DNA of 64,000 bases. It comes from an uncultured Flavobacteriaceae bacterium. Its GTDB lineage: Bacteria > Bacteroidota > Bacteroidia > Flavobacteriales > Flavobacteriaceae. How positions within the stretch are numbered: position 1 is the stretch's first letter; every line of letters starts with the position of its first letter. Positions 1-8,741 of the stretch are shown piece after piece. The stretch covers positions 930,001 through 994,000 of the forward strand of contig CANLUS010000001.1 in assembly GCA_947494325.1 (NCBI GenBank), in the 5' to 3' direction. The notes under the pieces were generated by a model, which was not told where the DNA came from, searched no databases, and saw only the letters and a list, made by a program, of their open reading frames with translations. Both the position numbers and the translations under genes were made by a program.

Positions 1-3000
1 AATTAAATTGAACAAATTTTAAAACGTTGGTAAACGTTGTTGTTTGATAGAAGGCCGATTGTTGATCAGAAACAAAATAGCCAATCATTTTATCTCTTTT
101 TAAGATCAATCGTTCTAAACCAAGACTTTTTGCTAGCCATTTTAAACGAACACTATTTAATAAGTCTAATGCTTGAACAGGTAGTTCGCCAAAACGATCA
201 ACTAGATTTGCTTCATAAACAGAGAGCCCTTCTTCTGTGTGGATAGAACTAAGCTCGTTATATAAATTCAAGCGCTCAGTAACCTTATTGATATAGTCAT
301 CTGGAAATAAAATTTCAAAATCGGTATCTATCTGAATTTCTTTTACATATTCTTTGGGGCCACTATCACTATCCTTATATAAAGTGGCGAACTCATTTTC
401 TTTCAATTCTTCGATAGCTTCATTCAATATTTTTTGATAGGTATCGAAACCTATGTCATTGATAAATCCGCTTTGTTCACCTCCTAATAAATCTCCTGCA
501 CCACGTATTTCGAGATCTTTCATCGCAATGTTGAGTCCACTACCCAACTCTGAGAACATTTCAAGTGCTTGAATACGCTTACGTGCTTCATCGGTCATCA
601 TATGATAAGGTGGCGTAATGAAATAACAAAAGGCTTTTTTATTTGATCTACCCACACGTCCCCGCATCTGATGTAGATCAGATAAGCCAAAATTGTTAGC
701 ATTATTGATAAAAATAGTATTGGCATTAGGAACATCTAAACCACTTTCCACGATAGTGGTAGAAACCAAGACATCAAATTCGTTATTCATAAAAGATAAC
801 ATGAGTTGTTCTAACTTTTTGCCTTCCATTTGGCCATGACCAATCCCTATTTTTGCACTCGGCAGTAAGCGCTGCAAAAGACCCGCTACTTCCTTGATAT
901 TTTCTATGCGATTATGAATGAAAAAAACTTGTCCACCACGAGAAATTTCGTACTGAATGGCATCCCGTATTGTTTCTTCGTTAAAACGAATCACGTTTGT
1001 TTCGATAGGATGACGATTTGGAGGTGCCGTTTTAATAACAGATAAATCACGTGCCGCCATTAAGGAGAATTGCAGCGTTCTTGGAATCGGTGTTGCAGTT
1101 AATGTCAAAGTGTCGACATTTTCCTTAATTGTTTTGAGTTTATCCTTCACGGAAACGCCAAATTTTTGCTCTTCATCTACAATTAAAAGTCCCAGATCTT
1201 TAAACTGCACACTTTTATTCACTAATTGATGTGTGCCAATAACAATATCTACTGACCCATCTTTCAATCCATCTATGACTGTATTACGTTGTTTGGTTGT
1301 TCTAAATCTATTAAGATAATCTACCGTTACTGGAAAATTCTTTAACCGCTCGCTAAACGTTTTGAAATGTTGAAAAGCTAAAATGGTGGTAGGTACGAGA
1401 ATAGCAACTTGTTTGCCATTATCTACTGCTTTAAATGCAGCACGAATAGCCACTTCCGTTTTACCAAAACCAACATCACCACAAACCAAGCGATCCATGG
1501 GTCGTTCATTTTCCATGTCGCTTTTTACATCTTGCGTTGCTGTCGATTGATCAGGAGTATCTTCATAGATAAAACTCGATTCTAATTCTAACTGCATATG
1601 ACTATCTGGATTAAAAGCAAAGCCCTTCTGTAGTTTGCGTTTTGCATAGAGTTGTATTAAATCATATGCTATCTGTTTAACTCGTGTTTTGGTTTTTTGC
1701 TTCAATTTTTTCCAAGCACCCGACCCTAACTTAAATATCTTAGGTGCTTTACCATCCTTGCCATTAAATTTGGTAATTTTATGTAGTGAATGAATACTTA
1801 TATAGAGTACATCTCGGTCTCCATACACCAATTTAATAGCCTCTTGTTTTTTACCTTCAACATCTATTTTTTGAAGACCACCAAATTTTCCAATACCGTG
1901 ATCAATATGGGTTACATAATCACCAATAGAAAGATTGGTCAGTTCTTTTAGTGTAATGGCCTGCTTTTTAGCAAAGCCACTTTTTAATCTGAATTTATGA
2001 TAACGTTCAAAGATTTGATGATCGGTATAGCAGGCTACTTTATGTTCTTGATCTATAAATCCTTGATATAAAGGAAATACCAATGTTTTATAGGAGACAT
2101 TCTCATCAATATCCTTAAAAATATCATGAAATCGCTCCTCTTGTTTTTCATTGGCGCAAAATAAATAGTTATCAATACCTTTTCTGGTGTTTTCATTGAG
2201 ATTTTCGATTAATAAATCGAATTGTTTGTTAAACGAAGGTTGGGGTAATGTTTGAAAAGCGATGGTTTCATTAGAATGGCGATTGCCCCCCATTTCAACC
2301 GATGTAAAAGAGTTTAATTGTTCTTTTATAAGTGTTCCATCACAAAATAACTCATTCGGTTCAGCTAGTTTTAGTTCACCTTTTGTTTCCGCGAAAGCGG
2401 TCTTCGCTTTTTCAAAAAGACTATCTAGCCGTCCAAATAGTAGAGAAGAGTTCTTTGAAAAAATAACAGTTTTATTAGAAATGTATTTTAAAAAACTTTC
2501 TCGTTTTTCTTCTAAATGTTTATTCTCAACATTTGGTAAAATGCTGATTTTATTTTCTTTTTCAGTAGATAGTTGGGTTTCGACATCAAAGGTTCGAATA
2601 CTATCTATTTCATCACCGAAGAACTCAATTCTGTAGGGTTGATCATTTGAAAAAGAGAACACATCGATAATACCGCCACGAAGCGCAAATTCTCCTGGTT
2701 CAGTTACAAAGTCTACACGGTTGAAGTTGTATTCGAATAACACCTCATTCACGAAGTCTAGGGAGATATGTTCTCCAACTTTTAACTTAAGTGTATTTTT
2801 TTCAAGTTCACGTTTTGTGACTACCTTTTCAAATAATGCATCAGGATAAGTCACAATAACAGCAGGTTTTTTACGTGAATTTATCCTATTTAGAACTTCA
2901 GAACGCAACAAGATATTCGCATTATCTGTTTCTTCTATTTGATAAGGTCTGCGATAAGAACCTGGATAAAATAGTACGTTTTTATCACCCAACAGCTGTT

Positions 3001-3217
3001 CTAAATCATTTAAATGATATGCGGCTTCTTCCTTGTCATTGAAAACTAACAAATAAGGTTTTTCAACCTTTTTAAAGGTGCTTGAGATTGCAAAAGACAA
3101 TGAAGATCCTGCCAAATGCTGTATGTTAAGCTTTTGGTTTTCTTGTTGAAGCTGTTGAGAAATCTTCTTTATGGTAGGCGATTGCTCGTATAGAGAAACA
3201 ATGGTTTGTTTGCTCAA
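1..3217 (-). CDS. mfd: Transcription-repair coupling factor Mfd (3' end outside window)
   Basis: ATP-dependent translocase that removes RNA polymerase stalled at DNA lesions and recruits the UvrA excision machinery. About 1072 codons are visible and read through in one frame; the last few dozen residues lie beyond base 1. In order I see the N-terminal UvrB-like part, the RNA-polymerase-interacting CarD-like domain (GDYVTHIDHGIGKFGG), the helicase core with Walker A (GDVGFGKTE) and DEEQ box, TATPIPRTLQ, and the start of the C-terminal domain. No ATG is available at the 5' end: a stop lies upstream in frame, so TTG at 3217 (LSKQTIVSLYEQ) is the start. A -7-like box at 3234-3241 would give a leader of only about 10 bases, which agrees with this start. 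Confidence 0.95.
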   Translation of the reverse strand, partial: MSKQTIVSLYEQSPTIKKISQQLQQENQKLNIQHLAGSSLSFAISSTFKKVEKPYLLVFNDKEEAAYHLNDLEQLLGDKNVLFYPGSYRRPYQIEETDNANILLRSEVLNRINSRKKPAVIVTYPDALFEKVVTKRELEKNTLKLKVGEHISLDFVNEVLFEYNFNRVDFVTEPGEFALRGGIIDVFSFSNDQPYRIEFFGDEIDSIRTFDVETQLSTEKENKISILPNVENKHLEEKRESFLKYISNKTVIFSKNSSLLFGRLDSLFEKAKTAFAETKGELKLAEPNELFCDGTLIKEQLNSFTSVEMGGNRHSNETIAFQTLPQPSFNKQFDLLIENLNENTRKGIDNYLFCANEKQEERFHDIFKDIDENVSYKTLVFPLYQGFIDQEHKVACYTDHQIFERYHKFRLKSGFAKKQAITLKELTNLSIGDYVTHIDHGIGKFGGLQKIDVEGKKQEAIKLVYGDRDVLYISIHSLHKITKFNGKDGKAPKIFKLGSGAWKKLKQKTKTRVKQIAYDLIQLYAKRKLQKGFAFNPDSHMQLELESSFIYEDTPDQSTATQDVKSDMENERPMDRLVCGDVGFGKTEVAIRAAFKAVDNGKQVAILVPTTILAFQHFKTFSERLKNFPVTVDYLNRFRTTKQRNTVIDGLKDGSVDIVIGTHQLVNKSVQFKDLGLLIVDEEQKFGVSVKDKLKTIKENVDTLTLTATPIPRTLQFSLMAARDLSVIKTAPPNRHPIETNVIRFNEETIRDAIQYEISRGGQVFFIHNRIENIKEVAGLLQRLLPSAKIGIGHGQMEGKKLEQLMLSFMNNEFDVLVSTTIVESGLDVPNANTIFINNANNFGLSDLHQMRGRVGRSNKKAFCYFITPPYHMMTDEARKRIQALEMFSELGSGLNIAMKDLEIRGAGDLLGGEQSGFINDIGFDTYQKILNEAIEELKENEFATLYKDSDSGPKEYVKEIQIDTDFEILFPDDYINKVTERLNLYNELSSIHTEEGLSVYEANLVDRFGELPVQALDLLNSVRLKWLAKSLGLERLILKRDKMIGYFVSDQQSAFYQTTTFTNVLKFVQFN

Positions 3218-3233
3218 TTGTTTAAATTTTGGG

Positions 3234-3241
3234 CAAATATA
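3234..3241 (-). promoter_or_regulatory. Candidate -7 box of mfd promoter
   Basis: TATATTTG on the minus strand matches the Bacteroidota -7 consensus TAnnTTTG and lies about 17 bases before the TTG start of mfd. No convincing -33 element was seen. Confidence 0.45.
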
Positions 3242-3309
3242 TTATTTATTGATTGAATATGTAACCAGAATGAAATTTTCTATGTCAAAGACAAGAACTT
3301 ATTATTTTT

Positions 3310-4365
3310 ATGATGCGACTTTTTAAGAGAATTTTAAAATGGATAGGATACTTGTTGCTAACTGTAATTTTCATTTTTACGTTGTTTGTGGTGATCCCAG
3401 AGAAAGAAACTGTCAAACCAATAAAGCCTAGAAAGGATACGAGGTATTGGGCAATGAGTGGTGGCTTTAACATAGCTTATACGCATCTCAAGAGTACTGC
3501 AGATTCGATAAAATCACCAATCATATTTTGCCATGGCGGCCCTGGAGGATATATTCACTCTAGTATTATACATACACTAGATGAGATGACTAATTTAGGA
3601 CATGATGTCTATCTCTATGATCAAAGAGGGTCTGGGTTATCTGATAGATTAGAGAAATATTCAGATATTTCTTTTGATGCTCATATTAAAGATCTTGATG
3701 AGATAATTTCTCAAAAAATAAAAAGGAAAAAGGTTATTCTTATGGGGCAATCTTTTGGTAGTGAGCTTATTGCACATTATTCAGCATATTACCCTGATGC
3801 TATAGAAAAGATGATTTTTTCGTCACCAGGAGGATTGACACCAAACAGAATGAAAAATGAGCAATATGTAGATTTAGACTCACTTTTTAGAATACCAGAT
3901 TCGTTGAAATTTATAGAACCCTACAGTTTTGTGAAAGATGTTGATAGAGTCGCGCGCAAGCCTAAGGCTATTACGCTCATTACAGGAGCCATGTTGTTAG
4001 ATAAAAAGCTAATCTCCGATAAGCAAGCCGACAGAATATTAAATACGTTGGCTTCAAAGTTTACACGAGGTATGGTCTGCGATGAAAAGAATGTTTTACC
4101 CGAAGAAGGAGGAGGGGGTTTATATGCTTTTATTGCAACGAATCAGGGTGATATTCCAGATGTGAGAGATAAGATTAGACAGCTCGAAATTCCTATTATT
4201 GTCATTCAAGGTCAATGCGATTATATACCTTTTAGTTTGGCATATGAATATGTAGATTTATATAAAAATAGCGCCTACAAATTCATTGAAAATGCTGGTC
4301 ATGAAATTTGGTGGGAACAAAAGGAAAGATACCTTGATGTGATCAAGAATTTTTTAAGCAATTGA
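3310..4365 (+). CDS. Membrane-anchored alpha/beta hydrolase, proline iminopeptidase-like
   Basis: A serine hydrolase of the alpha/beta fold. Residues about 8-30 form one hydrophobic segment that probably anchors the protein in the inner membrane or serves as an uncleaved signal. The oxyanion-hole motif HGGPGG (residues 75-80), DQRGSG (104-109) and the nucleophile elbow GQSFGS (Ser148) are typical of the proline iminopeptidase (S33) group; Asp near 303 (GQCDYIPF) and His near 331 (NAGHEIWW) complete the triad. The natural substrate cannot be read from sequence. The 3' end overlaps the convergent aminotransferase gene by 12 bases. ATG ATG start at 3310; the second Met would also work. Confidence 0.85.
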   Translation: MMRLFKRILKWIGYLLLTVIFIFTLFVVIPEKETVKPIKPRKDTRYWAMSGGFNIAYTHLKSTADSIKSPIIFCHGGPGGYIHSSIIHTLDEMTNLGHDVYLYDQRGSGLSDRLEKYSDISFDAHIKDLDEIISQKIKRKKVILMGQSFGSELIAHYSAYYPDAIEKMIFSSPGGLTPNRMKNEQYVDLDSLFRIPDSLKFIEPYSFVKDVDRVARKPKAITLITGAMLLDKKLISDKQADRILNTLASKFTRGMVCDEKNVLPEEGGGGLYAFIATNQGDIPDVRDKIRQLEIPIIVIQGQCDYIPFSLAYEYVDLYKNSAYKFIENAGHEIWWEQKERYLDVIKNFLSN

Positions 4366-5508
4366 TTTAAAGCATGCTATTAATTTCTCAAAATCGCTGG
4401 CATCGTTGTAAACATTACAGGAAACGCGAATGGCTTCTCCTCGAAATGAAACATAAATGTTTTCTTCTTTAAATTTAGCCTTTAATTTATCTAAGTTTAT
4501 ATGTTTCGGTAAATAAACACCAAACAAATGTTTTGCACGATAGTTGGCTTCTTCAATAAAACATCCCAATTCTCGTAATTCTTGGATGGCATTTCTCGAA
4601 ATTTCATGACAATAGTGCTGAATGTTTTCAGGTTTCCATTGCATGAGTTGCTCCATACTTTTTGCTAACATGGGCGTATTCACAAAATTTGAGTATTCCC
4701 CCATATTATAGCGACCAGCTTTGGGCTGATATCTATTTTCATAGTTGACGAGGCCAGAAAAATCCTCACTATTATATCTATTAATCCAACTATCTTCTAT
4801 GGGGTCTCCTTCGTTAAAATAATCAGAATAATAGGCCATTCCGAAAGAATATGGGCCCATCAACCACTTATAAGCAACGGTTACGAGTGCATCCGCTTGA
4901 ATTTCGGTGAGTGAAAACGGTAATGCTCCTATACTTTGAGAACCATCAATGACCAATAGCGCATTATGAGTATTCGTTTTGTTGCGGATTGCCTTTAAAT
5001 CAAACAAGGTGCCATCAGCCCAATGTAAAGGACCCAATGTCACCACTGCGGTAGTGTCATTAATGGCATCAAGGATCTTTTCATTCCAGATTTTACCACG
5101 GTTTTCAAACGAGGAAGGAGGGGTTATCATCTTGAGGGTCGCGTCATTTTTATCAGCAACTTTCTGCCAAGGGTAAATATTACTCGGAAACTGCTCATCT
5201 GCAACGATAATTTCTTCTCCAGACTTTAATTTGATATTGTTTGCGACATTCGCCAAGGCATACGAAGCTGACGGAATAATTGCTGTGTTTTGATAATCCA
5301 AAGCACCTATGAATGCAGCGAATTGTTTTCTAAGATTTTCGGAATGCACAAAAAAATCTTTCGCAGCAATTTCATAAGGGAAACATTTTTGAGTAATAGC
5401 CTCATGTCCTACTTTCTCTACACTTTTTAAAGAGGGAGACATATAGGCACCATTTAAATAAGTGACGTTTGAAGGAATTCTAAACTTACCTTTTTGATTT
5501 AATAACAT
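4354..5508 (-). CDS. Class V aminotransferase family protein (PLP-dependent)
   Basis: A 384-residue fold-type I PLP enzyme of the class V (cysteine desulfurase / isopenicillin-N epimerase-like) family. The Schiff-base lysine is visible as VAYKWLMGPY (Lys214) and the PLP-ring aspartate as VIDGSQS (Asp188). It lacks the conserved active-site Cys loop expected of a housekeeping IscS, so it is more likely an uncharacterised aminotransferase or lyase than an Fe-S cluster enzyme. It is transcribed divergently from the metal-uptake operon, with a 97-bp gap to the preferred start of the regulator, and has its own promoter-like box. Substrate unknown. Confidence 0.85.
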   Translation of the reverse strand: MLLNQKGKFRIPSNVTYLNGAYMSPSLKSVEKVGHEAITQKCFPYEIAAKDFFVHSENLRKQFAAFIGALDYQNTAIIPSASYALANVANNIKLKSGEEIIVADEQFPSNIYPWQKVADKNDATLKMITPPSSFENRGKIWNEKILDAINDTTAVVTLGPLHWADGTLFDLKAIRNKTNTHNALLVIDGSQSIGALPFSLTEIQADALVTVAYKWLMGPYSFGMAYYSDYFNEGDPIEDSWINRYNSEDFSGLVNYENRYQPKAGRYNMGEYSNFVNTPMLAKSMEQLMQWKPENIQHYCHEISRNAIQELRELGCFIEEANYRAKHLFGVYLPKHINLDKLKAKFKEENIYVSFRGEAIRVSCNVYNDASDFEKLIACFKSIA

Positions 5509-5527
5509 GCAAGAATAATTTGAAGTT

Positions 5528-5535
5528 CAAATATA
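5528..5535 (-). promoter_or_regulatory. Candidate -7 box of the aminotransferase gene
   Basis: TATATTTG on the minus strand, 19 bases before the ATG at 5508, fits TAnnTTTG. It is back to back with the metal operon promoter, about 20 bases from the edge of the operator palindrome. Confidence 0.45.
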
Positions 5536-5556
5536 ACATTTAAAGTTTATAATTTA

Positions 5557-5578
5557 ATTTTTAGACATGTCTAAAAAT
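5557..5578. promoter_or_regulatory. Operator palindrome for the DtxR/MntR-type repressor
   Basis: A perfect 22-base inverted repeat with core TTTAGACATGTCTAAA. It lies immediately upstream of the -7 box of the regulator gene, i.e. in the -33/-7 spacer, where a bound repressor would block RNA polymerase. Size, symmetry and position are those expected of a DtxR/MntR-family operator. That it binds the adjacent gene's product is inference. Confidence 0.7.
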
Positions 5579-5583
5579 ATTTT

Positions 5584-5591
5584 TATATTTG
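5584..5591 (+). promoter_or_regulatory. -7 box of the metal-uptake operon promoter
   Basis: TATATTTG matches TAnnTTTG. Transcription would start near 5597, leaving about 10 bases before the preferred ATG at 5606. This argues against the upstream in-frame ATG at 5567, which lies inside the operator. Confidence 0.6.
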
Positions 5592-5605
5592 TCAAAAATA
5601 AGAAT

Positions 5606-6274
5606 ATGCTTTCTCAGGCAGAAGAAAATTATTTAAAGGCCATTTATTCGCTAGAATCAGATTTAGCGAAAGCTATTAGCACGAATTTGATTGCTAAAAA
5701 AATGCAAACAAAAGCTTCTTCCGTTACTGATATGATCAAAAAACTGTCTGATAAAGAATTAGTTAATTATAAAAAGTATCAAGGAGTACAATTGTCTGAA
5801 GAAGGAAAAAAAATAGCTATTTCTATTGTAAGAAAACATCGTCTTTGGGAATGTTTTCTGGTCGATAAACTAAACTTCTCTTGGGATGAAGTACATGATA
5901 TTGCAGAACAATTAGAGCATATACAATCAGAAACTTTAGTAGACAATCTAGATGCCTTTTTAGAGTTTCCGTCACATGATCCACATGGAGATCCCATTCC
6001 AGATAAGAATGGATATATGTACAAGAGAAAGAAAGTTGCTTTGTCAACGTTGAACCCTCAAGACGAAACTGTATTGCTTGGTGTTAAAGATTCATCAGAT
6101 GCTTTTTTAAAATATCTAAACAAAAAAAATATCGCCATTGGAAATACCATCAAAGTGCAAAGCATAGAGTTATTTGATAAATCAATGGAAATAACAATTA
6201 ACAATCACCTAATTTCAATTACCAACCAAGTAGCTGAAAATTTGATGGTAAAAGAACTAGAATTTAAATATTAA
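5606..6274 (+). CDS. DtxR/MntR-family metal-dependent transcriptional repressor
   Basis: A 222-residue metal-sensing repressor that presumably shuts off the downstream transporter operon when manganese (or iron/zinc) is plentiful. The N-terminal winged helix (LIAKKMQTKASSVTDMIKKL), the metal-binding/dimerisation domain (VRKHRLWECFLVDKL, FPSHDPHGDPIP) and a C-terminal FeoA/SH3-like part are all present, as in long DtxR-type proteins. I chose ATG 5606 (MLSQAEENYLKAIYSL) because it aligns with the usual family start and because the alternative ATG at 5567 sits inside the operator and upstream of the predicted transcription start. It is followed one base later by the barrel protein gene, so it is the first gene of the operon and is probably autoregulated. 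Mn as the co-repressor is inferred from the transporter, not proven. Confidence 0.88.
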   Translation: MLSQAEENYLKAIYSLESDLAKAISTNLIAKKMQTKASSVTDMIKKLSDKELVNYKKYQGVQLSEEGKKIAISIVRKHRLWECFLVDKLNFSWDEVHDIAEQLEHIQSETLVDNLDAFLEFPSHDPHGDPIPDKNGYMYKRKKVALSTLNPQDETVLLGVKDSSDAFLKYLNKKNIAIGNTIKVQSIELFDKSMEITINNHLISITNQVAENLMVKELEFKY

Positions 6275-6275
6275 G

Positions 6276-7073
6276 ATGATAAAGAAAAGTTTATTCATTT
6301 TTTCCTTGGTATTTGTACTAGGTATAAATGCGCAAGAACAACTAAGAGAAAAGGATTATGGAACTATTAATACCGATAGACCCGACCAAACAGAAGCTTC
6401 GAGCTTGGTTCCTAAGAGTTTTTTACAAATAGAGACGGGTGCTTTTTATGAAAGCTTAGAAGTTAATGAATTAAAGACTAAAGCAACGACGTATAATACA
6501 ACTTTGCTTAGATATGGCTTGTTGGAGAATTTAGAGCTGAGGTTAGGCTTCGATTTTACAGACGTTAAAGGTGAATTTAGAGGAATTGAATTAAGTGATA
6601 AATTGAGTGGGTTTTCACCCTTATTGCTAGGGGTGAAAATAGGAATTTCCGAAGAAAATGGAGCATTGCCAGAAATTGCCTTTATTGGGCATGTGAACCT
6701 CCCTGGATTCGCTTCAAATGATTTTAAAACGAAAAGTACAGGTACCGATTTTAGGTTTTCCTTAGCACACACATTAAGTGAAAAGTCTAGTTTAGGTTAT
6801 AATATTGGCATGGCTTGGGATGGAGATATCACTACAGCTAGTTATTTATATACGTTTGCTTATGGGTATAGTATTTCTGATAAAGTAGGAACTTATATTG
6901 AATTGTATGGAGATATTCCGGAAAACAGTAGCTTCAAACATCTATGGGATGCTGGTTTTACATATTTAGTCAATGATAATATTCAGTTAGATATCTCAGG
7001 AGGAACTGGGATTACTAAGAACGTCCAAGATCTTTTTTTAAGTGCCGGAATAAGTGTTAGAATACCAGAATAA
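6276..7073 (+). CDS. Outer-membrane beta-barrel protein of the MetA-pathway/transporter (PF13557-like) type
   Basis: A 265-residue protein with a cleavable signal peptide (first ~20 residues, ending near INAQ) and then alternating amphipathic strands throughout, finishing SAGISVRIPE. The stretch TDRPDQTEASSLVP is typical of Bacteroidota proteins annotated as transporter or putative MetA-pathway barrel. It lies one base after the repressor and just before the lipoprotein of a metal ABC transporter, so it may be the outer-membrane pore by which the metal reaches the periplasm. That role is inferred from position only. Its 3' end slightly precedes the lipoprotein start. Confidence 0.7.
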   Translation: MIKKSLFIFSLVFVLGINAQEQLREKDYGTINTDRPDQTEASSLVPKSFLQIETGAFYESLEVNELKTKATTYNTTLLRYGLLENLELRLGFDFTDVKGEFRGIELSDKLSGFSPLLLGVKIGISEENGALPEIAFIGHVNLPGFASNDFKTKSTGTDFRFSLAHTLSEKSSLGYNIGMAWDGDITTASYLYTFAYGYSISDKVGTYIELYGDIPENSSFKHLWDAGFTYLVNDNIQLDISGGTGITKNVQDLFLSAGISVRIPE

Positions 7074-7077
7074 TAAA

Positions 7078-7998
7078 ATGAATGACATGAAAAAATATAT
7101 ACTGATTTTAATTACGCTAGCGATTGTTAGTTGTAAACCATCGCAAAAAGAAGAAAATCAAAAATTACAAGTAGTTACTACAACAACTATGATTACAGAC
7201 TTACTTCGAAACATTGGTGGAGATAAAATTGATGTAAAGGGTTTAATGGGTACCGGTGTGGACCCTCATTTGTATAAGGCAAGCGAAGGAGATGTTAGCA
7301 AATTATTCAATGCCGATGTTATTGTATATAATGGGTTACATCTAGAAGGTAAGTTGGAAGACGTTTTTGAAAAAATGCGTGGGCAAAACAAAAAAACGAT
7401 AGCAGTATCTGATGTAATAGATAAAAGTACGCTCATAGGATCAGAATATTTTGCTTCAAATTACGATCCGCATATATGGTTCGATATATCAAACTGGAAA
7501 CAGATTACATCGTATGTTGTTGAAAAATTATCAGAGCTTGATGTTGAAAATGCCGACACATTTGAAACAAATGGAAAAGCATATTTAGAAAAATTATCTA
7601 GTTTACAAAGAACAATTGAGTCGAGTGTAGCAAAGTTACCAATAGAACAGAGGATTTTAGTGACTGCTCATGATGCTTTTAATTATTTTGGAAAAGCTTT
7701 TGAATTTGAAGTGGTAGGTTTACAAGGTTTATCTACAGCAACAGAAGCAGGTGTTAAAGATGTTCAAAAGATGGCGGGCTTTATTATTGAAAAAGATATC
7801 AAAGCAATTTTTGTTGAGAGTTCTGTCCCGAAACGTACGATTGAAGCGCTGGTTGAAGCGGTAAAATCAAAAGGTCATGATGTTGAAATTGGCGGTACGT
7901 TATATTCGGACGCTCTTGGGAGTGATGGTACCAAAGAAGGGACCTATTTGGGAATGTACCAATACAACGTGCAAACTATTGTAAATTCATTGAGGTAG
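7078..7998 (+). CDS. Metal ABC transporter substrate-binding lipoprotein (TroA/ZnuA family)
   Basis: Periplasmic metal-capture protein of a manganese/zinc ABC transporter. The signal peptide ends in the lipobox AIVSC, so it is a lipoprotein. The likely metal ligands are the His in GVDPHLY, the His in DPHIWFD, the His in TAHDAFNYF and the Asp in LYSDALG; this His3-Asp set resembles TroA (Zn/Mn) rather than the His2-Glu-Asp of MntA/PsaA, and there is no His-rich loop as in ZnuA. I chose ATG 7078 (MNDMKKYIL); ATG 7087 is equally good, while an in-frame ATG at 7054 lies inside the previous gene. Confidence 0.92.
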   Translation: MNDMKKYILILITLAIVSCKPSQKEENQKLQVVTTTTMITDLLRNIGGDKIDVKGLMGTGVDPHLYKASEGDVSKLFNADVIVYNGLHLEGKLEDVFEKMRGQNKKTIAVSDVIDKSTLIGSEYFASNYDPHIWFDISNWKQITSYVVEKLSELDVENADTFETNGKAYLEKLSSLQRTIESSVAKLPIEQRILVTAHDAFNYFGKAFEFEVVGLQGLSTATEAGVKDVQKMAGFIIEKDIKAIFVESSVPKRTIEALVEAVKSKGHDVEIGGTLYSDALGSDGTKEGTYLGMYQYNVQTIVNSLR

Positions 7999-8000
7999 TT

Positions 8001-8741
8001 ATGGAAAACAAAAAACTTGCAGTATCTGTCGATGATTTAACAGTGGCTTATAATTATAAACCTGTATTATGGGATATAGATTTGGCGATACCTGAGGGCG
8101 TTTTAATGGCAATTGTTGGTCCTAATGGAGCTGGTAAATCAACTTTGATAAAGTCAATATTAGGAATTATTAATCCAATTGCAGGAAGTATTTCAATTTA
8201 TGGGAAGCCTTATGACGAACAACGTAAATTAGTTGCATATGTTCCTCAAAAAGGAAGTGTTGATTGGGATTTTCCAACAACCGCATTAGACGTCGTGAAG
8301 ATGGGTACCTATGGAAGTCTAGGTTGGATTAAGAGACCAAGACAAAAGGAGAAAAAAGCGGCGTTGGAAGCATTAGAAAAAGTAGGGATGTTAGCTTTTA
8401 AAGACCGCCAAATAAGTCAGCTATCAGGAGGGCAGCAACAACGTATTTTTTTGGCGAGAGCGCTTGTTCAAAATGCCTCTATATATTTCATGGATGAGCC
8501 ATTTCAAGGGGTAGATGCAACGACCGAAATTGCGATTATAAATATTTTAAAAGAGTTAAGAAAATCCGGTAAAACAGTTATCGTAGTGCATCATGATTTA
8601 CAAACAGTGCCTGAGTATTTTGATTGGGTTACTTTTTTAAATGTAAAAAAGATTGCAACGGGCCCTGTGAAAGATATTTTTAATGACGATAACTTAACTA
8701 AAACATACGGAATCAATTATAAAGTGAGTGTTCAACAGTAA
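8001..8741 (+). CDS. Metal ABC transporter ATP-binding protein
   Basis: The 246-residue ATPase of the Mn/Zn ABC importer. Walker A (GPNGAGKST), the Q-loop (YVPQKG), the ABC signature (LSGGQQQR), Walker B (IYFMDEP) and the H-loop (VVHHD) are all intact. It begins two bases after the lipoprotein stop, and its stop codon shares one base with the start of the first permease (TAATG), which indicates translational coupling. Confidence 0.95.
   Translation: MENKKLAVSVDDLTVAYNYKPVLWDIDLAIPEGVLMAIVGPNGAGKSTLIKSILGIINPIAGSISIYGKPYDEQRKLVAYVPQKGSVDWDFPTTALDVVKMGTYGSLGWIKRPRQKEKKAALEALEKVGMLAFKDRQISQLSGGQQQRIFLARALVQNASIYFMDEPFQGVDATTEIAIINILKELRKSGKTVIVVHHDLQTVPEYFDWVTFLNVKKIATGPVKDIFNDDNLTKTYGINYKVSVQQ

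Noticed and set aside
2262-2636. 124-codon plus-strand reading frame inside mfd
   Set aside because: It lies entirely opposite the continuous mfd reading frame, has no family features, and the mfd frame carries recognisable motifs on both sides.
4354-5508. Cysteine desulfurase (IscS/SufS) assignment for the class V aminotransferase
   Set aside because: The PLP lysine context and overall class V fold fit, but no catalytic Cys loop is visible and there are no suf/isc genes nearby.
5567-5605. Upstream ATG extending the DtxR-type repressor by 13 residues
   Set aside because: It falls inside the operator palindrome and upstream of the predicted transcription start; the residues do not resemble the family N-terminus.
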